Part shown: piece by piece, positions 54,066 to 62,879 of the stretch | How the letters are laid out: the number at the start of each line of letters is the position of its first letter | Numbering within the stretch: the stretch's first letter is position 1 | DNA from: Flavobacteriaceae bacterium NBU2977 | GTDB lineage: Bacteria > Bacteroidota > Bacteroidia > Flavobacteriales > Flavobacteriaceae | Reading direction: 5' to 3' | Assembly: GCA_019931105.1 (NCBI GenBank) | Contig: JAIOUW010000002.1 | Location: 124,001-188,000 of the forward strand | Length of the DNA stretch: 64,000 nucleotides | Notes under the pieces: model-generated | What the model saw: the letters and a program-made list of their open reading frames with translations, nothing else | The model's database searches: none | Told to the model about the DNA's origin: nothing | Made by a program: the position numbers and the translations under genes

Positions 54066-56093
54066 ATGGATACAAAGACTGTCCTCCTTATCGTTCTTGC
54101 CGGAATTATTGCCTTAGCGGTCGTTGTATTTCAATACTACAAGTATGCCAAGAAAAGAAGGAATTTAGCGGTCATCTTATCCTTTTTGCGTTTTATAGCA
54201 CTATTGGCAATACTCTTATTGCTGATAAATCCCAAATTTTCAAAGCAGGTCTTGACTTTGCAAAAAACCAATTTGATCGTTCTGGCCGATAATTCTTCCT
54301 CGGTCGCATCAGACCGAGAAACCATCGATCAAATCACAGCCTCTATAAAAGGAAGCACCAATATTACAGATCAATTCAATGTTAGCGATTATCGATTTGA
54401 TACCAATCTTAGCGATTCTGACACTTTGGATTTTCAGGGTAAAAATACGAACATCGCTAAGGCCCTTACTTCAATCGGTGATATTTATGCTAAAACGAAC
54501 TCGGCAATCGTAATGTTGACCGACGGCAATCAGACTCTTGGAAAAGATTATTCATTTTATAGTACCAATGAAAAGCTGCCCGTTTTTCCGATTGTTGTCG
54601 GAGACACTACGAGCTATGAGGATTTAAGGGTCGACCAGGTCAACGTTAATCGTTTTGCCTTCCTAAAGAATAGGTACCCCGTTGAAGTTTACGTATCGTA
54701 CAATGGTAATCAAAATGTGACTAGGTCGCTTTCTTTACAGGTTGATGGTAAAGTGGTGCATCGCGAGAACCTATCCTTCTCAAACGATGAGAACTCCAAG
54801 GTGGTAAGCACTTTGTTGGAGGCGCGTTCAGTGGGTACGAAATCAGTGAAGGTAACGATAGCATCATTGGAAAATGAACGTAATGTAATCAACAATGGCA
54901 AAACCGTTGCTGTCGAAGTTATCGATGAAAAAGTGAACGTTGGTATAATTTCGGAAATAAACCATCCGGATATCGGAGCTTTGGTCAAGGCAATTGAAAG
55001 TAATGAGCAACGCACCGTTTCAGTAATGAAACCGCCGCTTGCGACAGAAGAACTCGAAGAAATAGACCTTTTTGTACTTTATCAACCGCGTACGACCTTT
55101 AAAGCCGTTTTTGAATATATAGAAAGAAGCAAGGCAGCAACGATTATCGTTAATGGAGCGCATACCGATTGGCGTTTTTTCGGTTCTATACAGAAAAATT
55201 ATGAAGTTAACGACAACGGTATCGTCCAAGAAGTTACACCGGTGCTGAATGCAGCTTTTTCAAAGTACGATATTTCAGAACATTCCTTCGAAGGCTATCC
55301 TCCCTTAGAGAGCGGTGCCGAGCTGATCGGGGCATATGGTGCGAACGATGTGCTTTTGAACATGAGTATAAAAGGTATGGCAATGGATAATCCGTTGATG
55401 TTCGTAACCGACTTGGGCAACCACAAAAAAGCGTATATCATGGGTGAAAACCTATGGAAATGGCGTATGCACTGTTATAGGGAAAACCAGGACTTCAAAA
55501 ATTTCGACGATTTTTTTGGAAAACTGATGGTTTATTTATCCGATAATGACTCAAAGGAGCGGTTGCAGGTTGACTACCGTACAGTCTATGAAGGAAGCAA
55601 TGATGTCAAAATTTCGGCGACGTATTTCGATGAAGCGTTTCTTTTTGATCCCAATGCCAGCATTCAATTGAGCATCAAGGGCAAAGACAATGGTGTTTCG
55701 ACCGAAATACCGATGTTGCTGAAAGAAAATGTTTATGAAGCAGATCTTTCGAATCTGGGTGAGGGGCAATACGATTTTACGCTTACCGTAAAAGAAGAAA
55801 ATCGTTCGAAGTCGGGATCCTTCACCATTTTGGATTTCGATGTCGAACAACAATTTCTTTCAAGTGATTATAAAAAATTAGAGCGGCTTGCGAACACTAG
55901 TGGCGGTAAGCTTTTTTTTCCTTCCCAGATTGAAGATATGATTGAAAATGTAACAAGCGACCAGCGTTTCAGACCTATTCAGAGTAGCGTTAAAAATGTC
56001 GTATCTTTAATCGATTTTCGCGTGCTATTGGGCTTGATCGTCGCTGCTCTTGCGATGGAATGGTTTATTAGAAAGTATAACGGATTAACATAA
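54066..56093 (+). CDS. Membrane-anchored protein with von Willebrand A-like region
   Basis: The 675-residue protein has two N-terminal membrane segments (TVLLIVLAGIIALAVVVFQY and FLRFIALLAILLLLINP), a periplasmic or cytoplasmic vWA-like region starting LIVLADNSSSVASDRETID, and a C-terminal span (LLGLIVAALAMEWFIRKYNG). It resembles a family of long vWA proteins common in Bacteroidota with no proven role. The N-terminal Asp-x-Ser-x-Ser metal motif is present as DNSSS. Confidence 0.8.
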   Translation: MDTKTVLLIVLAGIIALAVVVFQYYKYAKKRRNLAVILSFLRFIALLAILLLLINPKFSKQVLTLQKTNLIVLADNSSSVASDRETIDQITASIKGSTNITDQFNVSDYRFDTNLSDSDTLDFQGKNTNIAKALTSIGDIYAKTNSAIVMLTDGNQTLGKDYSFYSTNEKLPVFPIVVGDTTSYEDLRVDQVNVNRFAFLKNRYPVEVYVSYNGNQNVTRSLSLQVDGKVVHRENLSFSNDENSKVVSTLLEARSVGTKSVKVTIASLENERNVINNGKTVAVEVIDEKVNVGIISEINHPDIGALVKAIESNEQRTVSVMKPPLATEELEEIDLFVLYQPRTTFKAVFEYIERSKAATIIVNGAHTDWRFFGSIQKNYEVNDNGIVQEVTPVLNAAFSKYDISEHSFEGYPPLESGAELIGAYGANDVLLNMSIKGMAMDNPLMFVTDLGNHKKAYIMGENLWKWRMHCYRENQDFKNFDDFFGKLMVYLSDNDSKERLQVDYRTVYEGSNDVKISATYFDEAFLFDPNASIQLSIKGKDNGVSTEIPMLLKENVYEADLSNLGEGQYDFTLTVKEENRSKSGSFTILDFDVEQQFLSSDYKKLERLANTSGGKLFFPSQIEDMIENVTSDQRFRPIQSSVKNVVSLIDFRVLLGLIVAALAMEWFIRKYNGLT

Positions 56094-56104
56094 AAAAGAA
56101 CAGA

Positions 56105-56920
56105 ATGGAAAGATTGCCAAAAATTGCATTACCAGTCGTATTCGTATTGATCGCATTGGTAATTCTGATTTCAAAATCCGCTGTTACCATAGGTTCAGGT
56201 GAAGCGGGAGTACTTTACAAAACTTTCGGTGGCGGGGTCGTCACCGATGAGCCGCCATTGGGAGAGGGTTTTCATATTGTGGCACCATGGAACAAAGTAT
56301 ATGTTTATGAAGTCAGGCAACAAGAGGTATTTGAAAAAATGAAGGTACTCTCTTCAAACGGACTTGATATACAGCTCGATGCCTCGACTTGGTTCCAGCC
56401 CAAATATCAAGACTTGGGAAAGCTGCACCAAGAAAAAAGCGAACAATATATAGAGCGTATTTTGCTGCCTGCTATACGTTCGGCGGCTCGTAGCGTTGTA
56501 GGCCGATATACGCCCGAGCAACTCTATTCCAGCAAACGCGATGCCATACAGGTCGAAATTTATGAGGAAACCAAGAAAATAGTTGACGACCAATACATTC
56601 AATTGAACGAAGTGCTTATTAGGGATGTTACGCTACCCCCAACCATTAAAGAGGCCATTGAAAGGAAGTTAAAACAAGAGCAAGAGTCCTTGGAGTATGA
56701 GTTTCGATTGGTCACTGCAGAAAAAGAGGCCGAAAAAGTTCGTATCGAGGCGCAGGGAAAGGCCGATGCCAACAAAATACTCAGTGCCTCGCTTACCGAT
56801 AAGATCCTTCAGGACAAAGGTATCGACGCTACCTTGAAATTATCGGAATCGCCGAATGCCAAAGTCGTGGTAGTAGGTTCGGGCGATTCGGGATTGCCAT
56901 TGATCTTGGGCAATAACTAG
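56105..56920 (+). CDS. SPFH/prohibitin-family membrane protein
   Basis: The 271-residue protein has one N-terminal membrane anchor (IALPVVFVLIALVILISKS) and an SPFH domain (GEAGVLYKTFGGGVVTDEPPLGEGFH in part), followed by a coiled-coil rich in Glu and Lys (ERKLKQEQESLEYEFRLVTAEKEAEKVRIEAQ, cited in part). Prohibitin-like proteins form large membrane rings that affect proteases and lipid domains. It lies 11 bases after the vWA gene and may work with it. The his attenuator begins next. Confidence 0.9.
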   Translation: MERLPKIALPVVFVLIALVILISKSAVTIGSGEAGVLYKTFGGGVVTDEPPLGEGFHIVAPWNKVYVYEVRQQEVFEKMKVLSSNGLDIQLDASTWFQPKYQDLGKLHQEKSEQYIERILLPAIRSAARSVVGRYTPEQLYSSKRDAIQVEIYEETKKIVDDQYIQLNEVLIRDVTLPPTIKEAIERKLKQEQESLEYEFRLVTAEKEAEKVRIEAQGKADANKILSASLTDKILQDKGIDATLKLSESPNAKVVVVGSGDSGLPLILGNN

Positions 56921-56976
56921 ATTTTGTTTGCTTTATAAGCTTAGAACAATGAATATGTTCAATTTTGAACTTTTCT

Positions 56977-57006
56977 TTTGAGAATTGAAAATAAGTTTTA
57001 CATTTA
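56977..57006 (+). promoter_or_regulatory. Candidate his operon promoter
   Basis: TTTG (56977-56980), an 18-base spacer and TACATTTA (56999-57006) fit the Bacteroidota pattern with one mismatch; TAAGTTTT at 56992-56999 is another -7 candidate. Either would start the mRNA only a few bases before the leader ATG. Confidence 0.35.
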
Positions 57007-57013
57007 CACCATC

Positions 57014-57067
57014 ATGAGGAACAATAATACACATCATCATTTTTACCGTTGCGCTCAAGCGAGGTAA
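57014..57067 (+). CDS. his operon leader peptide (17 residues, three consecutive His)
   Basis: ATG 57014 to TAA 57065-57067 encodes MRNNNTHHHFYRCAQAR. Three CAT codons in a row (57032-57040) sense charged tRNA-His. The frame is followed by a pause hairpin and a terminator hairpin before hisG, the classical layout of an amino-acid attenuator. The frame was found by reading the region, as it is far too short for gene callers. Confidence 0.85.
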   Translation: MRNNNTHHHFYRCAQAR

Positions 57068-57131
57068 AAATGTATTGTAGTATTACAACATAAATATAAC
57101 CCGTTTGAGAAATCAAACGGGTTTTGTTTTT
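57041..57131 (+). promoter_or_regulatory. his attenuator: pause hairpin, possible antiterminator and terminator
   Basis: TTTTACC (57041-57047) pairs with GGTAAAA (57063-57069), with CGC/GCG inside: this pause hairpin starts right after the His codons. The terminator is AACCCGTTTGA (57098-57108), loop GAAA, TCAAACGGGTT (57113-57123), an 11-bp perfect stem with a T-rich tail to 57131. TCAAGCG (57055-57061) can pair with CGTTTGA (57102-57108), 7 bp with one wobble, giving an antiterminator. A ribosome stalled on the His codons would block the pause hairpin and free this pairing, so hisG is read only when histidine is scarce. Confidence 0.8.
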
Positions 57132-57168
57132 AAACCAATTTGGTTCTCTCGAGCACAAAAAAAACAAA

Positions 57169-58026
57169 ATGACCAAAATAAGGATCGCCATACAAAAGTC
57201 GGGAAGGCTCAATGAAGACTCACTAAGTATGCTAAAAGATTGTGGAATCTCGATCGATAACGGCAAAGATCAGCTCAAGGCCAATGCCAGAAATTTTCCT
57301 TTGGAGGTATTCTATCTGCGCAATGGTGATATTCCGCAATATTTGCGCGATGGCGTAGTCGATATCGCCATTATTGGCGAGAATGTATTGATCGAAAAAG
57401 GCGAAGATATCGACGTGGTCGAAAAATTGGGCTTTTCAAAATGTAAGGTTTCGTTGGCTGTCCCAAAGGCGATGAAATACGGTTCAATTAATGATTTTGA
57501 AGGAAAACGTATCGCGACGAGCTACCCGAATACCGTCCGTAACTATCTAAACGAAAAAGGGGTAAAGGCCGAATTGCACATTATCAATGGTTCTGTCGAG
57601 ATTGCCCCGAACATAGGGTTGGCCGATGCCATTTGCGATATCGTTTCCAGCGGAAGTACTTTGTTCAAGAATAATCTGAAAGAAGTCGAAGTCATGCTGA
57701 AAAGTGAAGCGGTATTGGCGGTTTCTCCAAAAATATCCGAAGAGCGAAAGAAAATCCTAAAGAAAATCCAATTCAGGATTAAGTCCGTTTTACAGGCACG
57801 TCAATCAAAATATGTCTTGATGAACGCTCCGAACGATAAATTGGATGCGGTCTTAAGACTATTGCCCGGTATGCGTAGCCCAACGGTACTGCCGTTGGCC
57901 GAAGAGGGATGGAGCTCGGTACATACTGTCATCAATCGGGATACTTTTTGGGAAGTTATCGATGAACTAAAACAGGCGGGCGCCGAAGGTATCTTGGTCT
58001 GCCCGATCGAGAAAATGGTGCTCTAG
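57169..58026 (+). CDS. hisG: ATP phosphoribosyltransferase (long form)
   Basis: From ATG 57169 (MTKIRIAIQKSGRL) the enzyme has 285 residues, the long form with a C-terminal ACT-like regulatory domain (LMNAPNDKLDAVLRLLPGMRSPTVLPLAEEGW, cited in part), which binds histidine for feedback. The catalytic part has LRNGDIPQYLRDGVVDIAI and ADAICDIVSSGSTL. It starts 38 bases after the attenuator tail. A longer frame from 57124 would read through the terminator and was rejected. Confidence 0.94.
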   Translation: MTKIRIAIQKSGRLNEDSLSMLKDCGISIDNGKDQLKANARNFPLEVFYLRNGDIPQYLRDGVVDIAIIGENVLIEKGEDIDVVEKLGFSKCKVSLAVPKAMKYGSINDFEGKRIATSYPNTVRNYLNEKGVKAELHIINGSVEIAPNIGLADAICDIVSSGSTLFKNNLKEVEVMLKSEAVLAVSPKISEERKKILKKIQFRIKSVLQARQSKYVLMNAPNDKLDAVLRLLPGMRSPTVLPLAEEGWSSVHTVINRDTFWEVIDELKQAGAEGILVCPIEKMVL

Positions 58027-58100
58027 GTTACACCCGATTTCTCTGAATAGGAGAAAAAAAATAAAGGATGATAGATAAAATGAATAGATATAATAATACA

Positions 58101-58172
58101 AAGCCCTGCCCCTTCGGGGGAGTTAGAGGGGGCTTTCGAATCCTCCTCCTTTGGGGGAGTTAGAGGGGGCTT
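58101..58172. repeat. Two GC-rich palindromic repeats in tandem before hisD
   Basis: Copy 1 (58101-58136) runs from AAGCCCTG through CCCCTTCGGGG to GAGTTAGAGGGGGCTTT; its ends AAAGCCC and GGGCTTT pair. Copy 2 (58141-58172) has CCTCCTTTGGGGGAG and the same GAGTTAGAGGGGGCTT end, with the hisD ATG directly after. The shared half of 18 bases shows they are copies of one element. Such elements recur between genes in flavobacteria. Confidence 0.8.
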
Positions 58173-59456
58173 ATGCAAAAAATATATAATCCATTAAGGG
58201 AAGATTGGAAAGCCGTTTTAAAACGGCCTACCCAAACTGTTGACGACATCGAAGAAACCGTTGAATCGATTTTTTCCGAAGTACACGAAAATGGGGATGC
58301 CGTTCTTAAAAAATATACCGAAAAATTCGATGGGGCTCGTCTGAAGGATTTTTCAGTAGCCCAAAGTGAACTGAAAGAAGCAAAGGCATTGGTTTCTCAA
58401 GAATTGCAACATGCAATTCAGCTGGCCAAAAAAAATATCGAGACCTTTCACAAAGCCCAAAGAACAAATAGGGTAGAAGTCGAAACTGTAAACGGAGTAC
58501 GATGCTGGCAAGAAAAAAGGCCGATACAAAAAGTCGGACTCTATATTCCCGGGGGAACGGCACCTTTGTTTTCAACAATTTTGATGTTAGCGGTTCCGGC
58601 GAACATCGCGGGTTGCGAAGAAGTGGTTTTATGTACACCTCCAGGTTCCGATGGTAAGGTCGATCCGGCTATTCTATATGCAGCGGATCTTTGTGGTGTA
58701 ACGCAGATTTTTAAAGTTGGTGGAATCCAGGCCATTGCGGCGATGACCTTTGGTACTGAAAGCATTCCTCAAGTATACAAAATTTTTGGCCCGGGAAACC
58801 AATACGTAACGGTAGCCAAACAGTTGGCCACTAAATATGGGGTGGCCATCGATATGCCTGCGGGGCCGAGCGAACTATTGGTCGTTGCCGATGATTCGGC
58901 AGATGCTTCCTTTGTGGCTTCCGATCTGTTGAGCCAGGCCGAGCATGGTGTAGATAGTCAGGTAATCTTAGTATCTACCTCAAAAACGATGTTGGATAAG
59001 GTCGAGTGGGAAGTGGAACTTCAGTTGAACGAACTACCGAGAAAGGAAATCGCAGGGAAAGCTATAGCGAACAGTAAATTGATCTTTATGGAAGACGATG
59101 CCAATGCATTGGAACTGATCAACGAATATGGCCCGGAACATTTGATTATCTGTACCGAAAATGAAAATTTTTATAGTAATGGAATCAAGAATGCGGGGTC
59201 GGTTTTTATAGGCAATTACACCCCCGAAAGTGCAGGTGACTATGCCTCGGGCACCAATCATACCCTGCCAACCAACGGATACGCCAAACAGTATGGTGGT
59301 GTAAACCTCGATAGTTTTATGAAGAGTATGACCTTTCAAAAAATAAGTAAGGAGGGCATTCAGAAAATCGGTGGTGCCATTGAATCGATGGCCGAGGCCG
59401 AAGGTTTGCAGGCACATAAAAATGCGGTTACACTGCGATTGAAGAGTTTAGAATAG
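58173..59456 (+). CDS. hisD: Histidinol dehydrogenase
   Basis: The 427-residue zinc enzyme oxidises histidinol to histidine in two steps. Hallmarks are GLYIPGGTAPLFSTILMLAVPA, FGPGNQYVTVAKQLA, DMPAGPSELLVVAD and AGDYASGTNHTLPTNGYAK with the zinc and catalytic His and Glu residues. The start codon lies directly on the end of a palindromic repeat, which even supplies an AGGGGG stretch 5 to 8 bases upstream. A gap of 146 bases separates it from hisG. Confidence 0.96.
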   Translation: MQKIYNPLREDWKAVLKRPTQTVDDIEETVESIFSEVHENGDAVLKKYTEKFDGARLKDFSVAQSELKEAKALVSQELQHAIQLAKKNIETFHKAQRTNRVEVETVNGVRCWQEKRPIQKVGLYIPGGTAPLFSTILMLAVPANIAGCEEVVLCTPPGSDGKVDPAILYAADLCGVTQIFKVGGIQAIAAMTFGTESIPQVYKIFGPGNQYVTVAKQLATKYGVAIDMPAGPSELLVVADDSADASFVASDLLSQAEHGVDSQVILVSTSKTMLDKVEWEVELQLNELPRKEIAGKAIANSKLIFMEDDANALELINEYGPEHLIICTENENFYSNGIKNAGSVFIGNYTPESAGDYASGTNHTLPTNGYAKQYGGVNLDSFMKSMTFQKISKEGIQKIGGAIESMAEAEGLQAHKNAVTLRLKSLE

Positions 59457-59497
59457 TTGTATGGTTGAACCATCATGTCAATCGGAACCGAACTGTC

Positions 59498-59519
59498 ACA
59501 TCGAGCGCAGTCGAGATGT
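59498..59519. repeat. Palindromic element (core GAGCGCAGTC) before hisC
   Basis: ACATC (59498-59502), core GAGCGCAGTC (59503-59512), two bases, GATGT (59515-59519). The arms are complementary. The same core with different complementary arms lies inside hisA. Confidence 0.8.
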
Positions 59520-59540
59520 AATATCGATAATGAAGAATCA

Positions 59541-60584
59541 ATGAAGTTCAATTTAGAAAATATAATCAGGGAAAATGTCAAAGGCCTAAAACCCTATTCC
59601 TCGGCGCGCGATGAGTATGTTTCCGATGGGTCCGAGATGGTTTTCTTGGATGCCAATGAGAATCCGTTCGACAATGGGGTCAATAGGTATCCCGATCCAC
59701 AACAACGTGGTTTGAAAACGGTCTTGGCCGAACAGAAGAAGCTGGACCAGAGGAACATTCTTTTGGGCAATGGCAGTGACGAAGTATTGGATCTGTTGTT
59801 TCGCGCGTTCTGCGAGCCCAAAACCGACAACATCATTACATTGCCGCCGACTTATGGAATGTACAAAGTATTGGCCGGCACCAATGATATCGAAAATCGA
59901 GAGGTTCTATTGACCACAGATTTTCAGTTGAATGTCGATTCCATTCTGAAACAAGTTGATTCTTATACCAAACTGATCTTTATCTGCTCACCGAACAATC
60001 CCACCGGAAACAGTTTTGATGAAGCTTCTATCTTGAAATTGCTGAAAAGTTTTACGGGATTGGTCATCATCGACGAGGCTTATATCGATTTTTCCGAACA
60101 GACGAGTTGGGTCTCGCGCTTGAAAGAATTTCCGAACCTTGTGGTAACCCAGACACTTTCAAAAGCCTACGGCATGGCCGGAATCCGCTTGGGCATTTGT
60201 ATCGCATCCGAAGCTATTATTTCCGTATTGAACAAAATAAAACCGCCCTATAATGTCAATGAACTGACACAGGCCTATGCACTAAAACGGGTGGCGAATA
60301 TTTTAAGGATCCAATCCGAAGTGACCGAACTCCTCGAACAAAAAAGATTGTTGCTCCAGGTTTTGCCAAAGGTTTCGTTCGTAAAAAAGGTATATCCCTC
60401 CGATGCCAATTTTTTGTTGGTCAAGGTCGATGATGCCGATAAGCGGTATGAACAATTGTTGAAAAAAGGCGTAGTGGTTCGAAATCGCAGTTCACAACCA
60501 CTATGCGAAAACACCTTGCGTCTTACCATCGGTACTTCCGAAGAGAATATAAAATTGGTTACGGCCTTAAAGAATTTAAGTTAA
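59541..60584 (+). CDS. hisC: Histidinol-phosphate aminotransferase
   Basis: From ATG 59541 ([26 protein letters not shown] in part) the PLP enzyme has 347 residues. The Lys208 that holds PLP lies in [27 protein letters not shown] and IIDEAYIDF are also typical. A longer frame from 59475 would run through the palindromic element and was rejected. It transaminates imidazoleacetol phosphate. Confidence 0.94.
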   Translation: MKFNLENIIRENVKGLKPYSSARDEYVSDGSEMVFLDANENPFDNGVNRYPDPQQRGLKTVLAEQKKLDQRNILLGNGSDEVLDLLFRAFCEPKTDNIITLPPTYGMYKVLAGTNDIENREVLLTTDFQLNVDSILKQVDSYTKLIFICSPNNPTGNSFDEASILKLLKSFTGLVIIDEAYIDFSEQTSWVSRLKEFPNLVVTQTLSKAYGMAGIRLGICIASEAIISVLNKIKPPYNVNELTQAYALKRVANILRIQSEVTELLEQKRLLLQVLPKVSFVKKVYPSDANFLLVKVDDADKRYEQLLKKGVVVRNRSSQPLCENTLRLTIGTSEENIKLVTALKNLS

Positions 60585-60588
60585 AAAT

Positions 60589-61779
60589 ATGGACAAGAAA
60601 GATGTAAACAGACCTAACGCAAAAACTCCTACTTCGGGTGCAGGAGGAACAAAGGTTCTTTTCATAGATCGCGATGGTACGATCATCAAGGAAACGGCCG
60701 ATGAGCAGATCGATGCATTCGAAAAAATGATATTCTACCCCAAGGCCTTTACTTTTCTGGGCAAGATTGCCAAGGAGTTGGATTACAGACTGGTCATGAT
60801 CACCAACCAAGATGGATTGGGCACGGACGCTTTTCCCGAAGAAACGTTTTGGCCCGTGCATAATTTTATTTTAAAATCCTTTGAAAATGAAGGAGTTGTA
60901 TTTGACAAGGTATTTTTAGACCGTACTTTTCCGCACGAAAATGCAGATACCCGAAAACCGGGCACCTGCTTGTTGACCGAATATTTTTCGGAGGATTATG
61001 ACTTGAAGAATTCGTATGTAATCGGTGATCGTTTGACCGATATGGAGCTTGCCAAAAACCTTGGCGCAAAAGGAATTTTTATCAATGATGAAACGAACTT
61101 GGGCACCGGGGAAATTACGGTCAAGCGGGAAGAATTGAACGATTATATCGCATTGGAAAGCAACGATTGGGAGAAAATCTATGAGTTTTTGAAATTGAAG
61201 GACCGCGTGGCCCAAATTCATAGAAAAACAAATGAAACGGATATCAAGATCATGCTGAATTTGGACGGCACCGGAAAAAGCGCCATCTCGACCGGACTCG
61301 CATTTTTTGATCATATGTTGGATCAACTGGCCCGCCACGGTCAAATGGATCTAGAAATCAAGGTAGATGGCGATCTGGAGGTCGATGAGCACCATACCAT
61401 AGAAGATACGGGTATCGCCTTGGGCGAAGTTTTCAGTTCGGCCCTTAACAATAAACTGGGTATCGAACGATACGGATTCTGTCTACCGATGGATGATTGT
61501 CTGGCCCAAGTAGCCATTGATTTCGGAGGACGTAATTGGTTGGTCTGGGAGGCCGATTTCAAACGCGAAAAGGTAGGTGATATGCCGACCGAAATGTTCC
61601 ACCATTTTTTCAAATCGTTTACCGACGGCGCAAAGGCCAATTTGAACATAAAGGCCGAAGGAACCAACGAGCACCATAAAATCGAGGCCATTTTCAAGGC
61701 GTTTGCAAAGTCCATTAAAATGGCGGTAAAACGCGATGTCGAAAAAATGGTGTTGCCAAGTACAAAAGGAATATTATAG
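60589..61779 (+). CDS. hisB: Bifunctional histidinol-phosphatase / imidazoleglycerol-phosphate dehydratase
   Basis: The 396-residue enzyme has an N-terminal HAD phosphatase (Asp27 and Asp29 in [10 protein letters not shown], then [25 protein letters not shown]) and a C-terminal dehydratase with the Mn sites [15 protein letters not shown] and [16 protein letters not shown]. Its first 21 residues are odd: MDKK is followed by about 17 residues ([10 protein letters not shown] is the core) before [10 protein letters not shown]. That insert is encoded by a copy of the GC-rich repeat. It starts 4 bases after hisC. Confidence 0.95.
   Translation: MDKKDVNRPNAKTPTSGAGGTKVLFIDRDGTIIKETADEQIDAFEKMIFYPKAFTFLGKIAKELDYRLVMITNQDGLGTDAFPEETFWPVHNFILKSFENEGVVFDKVFLDRTFPHENADTRKPGTCLLTEYFSEDYDLKNSYVIGDRLTDMELAKNLGAKGIFINDETNLGTGEITVKREELNDYIALESNDWEKIYEFLKLKDRVAQIHRKTNETDIKIMLNLDGTGKSAISTGLAFFDHMLDQLARHGQMDLEIKVDGDLEVDEHHTIEDTGIALGEVFSSALNNKLGIERYGFCLPMDDCLAQVAIDFGGRNWLVWEADFKREKVGDMPTEMFHHFFKSFTDGAKANLNIKAEGTNEHHKIEAIFKAFAKSIKMAVKRDVEKMVLPSTKGIL
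60617..60649. repeat. Repeat copy translated as the N-terminal insert of HisB
   Basis: CTCCTACTTCGGGTGCAGGAG pairs by CTCCT/AGGAG and resembles the hisH copy (TCTCCCCCTTCGGGGGCAGG and on). Both are read in the same frame and give P-x-S-G-A-G-G. Confidence 0.65.
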
Positions 61780-61884
61780 GCCCCACCTGACCTCCCCAAA
61801 GGGGAGGAACCAAAACTATGATGAAAATAGTATTATGAATTTAAAGAACAATCAAAAGTCTCCCCCTTCGGGGGCAGGGGGGCT
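61780..61884. repeat. Two hairpins of the GC-rich element flanking the hisH start
   Basis: The left hairpin is CCTCCCC AAA GGGGAGG (61791-61807). The right one (61859-61884) is CTCCCCCTTCGGGGG followed by CAGGGGGGCTT. The outer ends, GGCCCCACCTG and CAGGGGGGCTT, are roughly complementary, like a paired (doublet) palindromic element. The hisH start and first codons lie between and within it. Confidence 0.7.
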
Positions 61885-62458
61885 TGTTATCATAAACTAC
61901 GGTGCCGGAAACATTCAAAGTATCAAATTTGCTTTAAAACGTTTGGGTTATGAAGCCATTCTTAGCAATGATGCCGATGAGATCCGGAAGGCCGATAAGG
62001 TGATTTTTCCCGGTGTCGGGGAAGCCAGTTCAGCAATGGAAAAACTTCGCGAAACCGGATTACAAGATGTGATTCCCGAACTAAGACAACCCGTTTTGGG
62101 CATTTGTCTCGGTATGCAATTGATGTGTAATGGCTCTGAAGAAGGAGATACCCAAGGTCTCGCGATTTTCGATGTCGATGTAGTCCGCTTTTCCGATGGG
62201 GTCAAGGTACCACAAATGGGTTGGAACGTTATTACTGACCTCAAATCACAACTTTTTGAGGGGGTAAATGAAAATGAGCACGTATATATGGTCCATAGTT
62301 ATTATGCGGGGTTATGTGATGAAACGATAGCCGAGACCGACTATCACGTAAGGTATAGCTCGGCATTGGGGAAGAATAATTTTTTCGGAACCCAATTCCA
62401 TCCTGAAAAAAGCGGAGCCATAGGCGAACGTATATTGAAGAATTTTCTTGAAATGTGA
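61835..62458 (+). CDS. hisH: Imidazole glycerol phosphate synthase glutaminase subunit
   Basis: From ATG 61835 the protein has 207 residues: class I glutaminase with Cys91 in LGICLGMQLM and the His189/Glu191 pair in TQFHPEKSG. The family normally starts with VIINYGAGN; here 16 residues (MNLKNNQKSPPSGAGG) precede it, encoded by the repeat. A short frame MMKIVL ending TGA overlaps the start in ATGA at 61835-61838, so translation is probably coupled. It gives ammonia to HisF, which lies outside the window. Confidence 0.93.
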   Translation: MNLKNNQKSPPSGAGGLVIINYGAGNIQSIKFALKRLGYEAILSNDADEIRKADKVIFPGVGEASSAMEKLRETGLQDVIPELRQPVLGICLGMQLMCNGSEEGDTQGLAIFDVDVVRFSDGVKVPQMGWNVITDLKSQLFEGVNENEHVYMVHSYYAGLCDETIAETDYHVRYSSALGKNNFFGTQFHPEKSGAIGERILKNFLEM

Positions 62459-62462
62459 TTAT

Positions 62463-62879
62463 ATGGATTTTTACATCTCCAACGACAAAAGCAAATTGAA
62501 CATCGCCGCCATCCAGCAATATATCGGTCGCGAATCTTATTGGGGCATGGGTAGGACGATGGAAGAGGTGCAGCGAACTATCGATAATTCGCTGTGTTTC
62601 GGACTTTATAATACGAGTGGTGGTCAAATGGGTTTTTCGCGTATTGTAACCGATTATGTGGCGTTCGCCTATTTGATGGATGTCATCATATTTCCCGAAT
62701 ATCAGGGTAGAGGGCTGGGCAAAGAACTGGTCAAACATATGATGGACCACGAAGTAATCGAAAAAGTCCAAACGGTTGCTTTAAAAACAAAGGACGCACA
62801 CGGCCTGTATGAACGTTTTGGATTTAAAAGAGTGGGAGATTCCCCTTATTGGATGTCCATTGATAAAATAAAATTGTAA
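62463..62879 (+). CDS. GNAT-family N-acetyltransferase in the his operon
   Basis: From ATG 62463 the protein has 138 residues, with the acetyl-CoA binding motif in [18 protein letters not shown] and the C-terminal [17 protein letters not shown]. The substrate is unknown and could be a small amine or a protein end. It lies between hisH (4 bases) and hisA; its stop and the hisA start overlap in TAATG. This coupling suggests it is needed with the operon, or rides on it. Confidence 0.88.
   Translation: MDFYISNDKSKLNIAAIQQYIGRESYWGMGRTMEEVQRTIDNSLCFGLYNTSGGQMGFSRIVTDYVAFAYLMDVIIFPEYQGRGLGKELVKHMMDHEVIEKVQTVALKTKDAHGLYERFGFKRVGDSPYWMSIDKIKL

Noticed and set aside
59475-59540. Extended N-terminus of HisC
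   Set aside because: The extra 22 residues are read through the palindromic element; the conserved text begins at the ATG at 59541.
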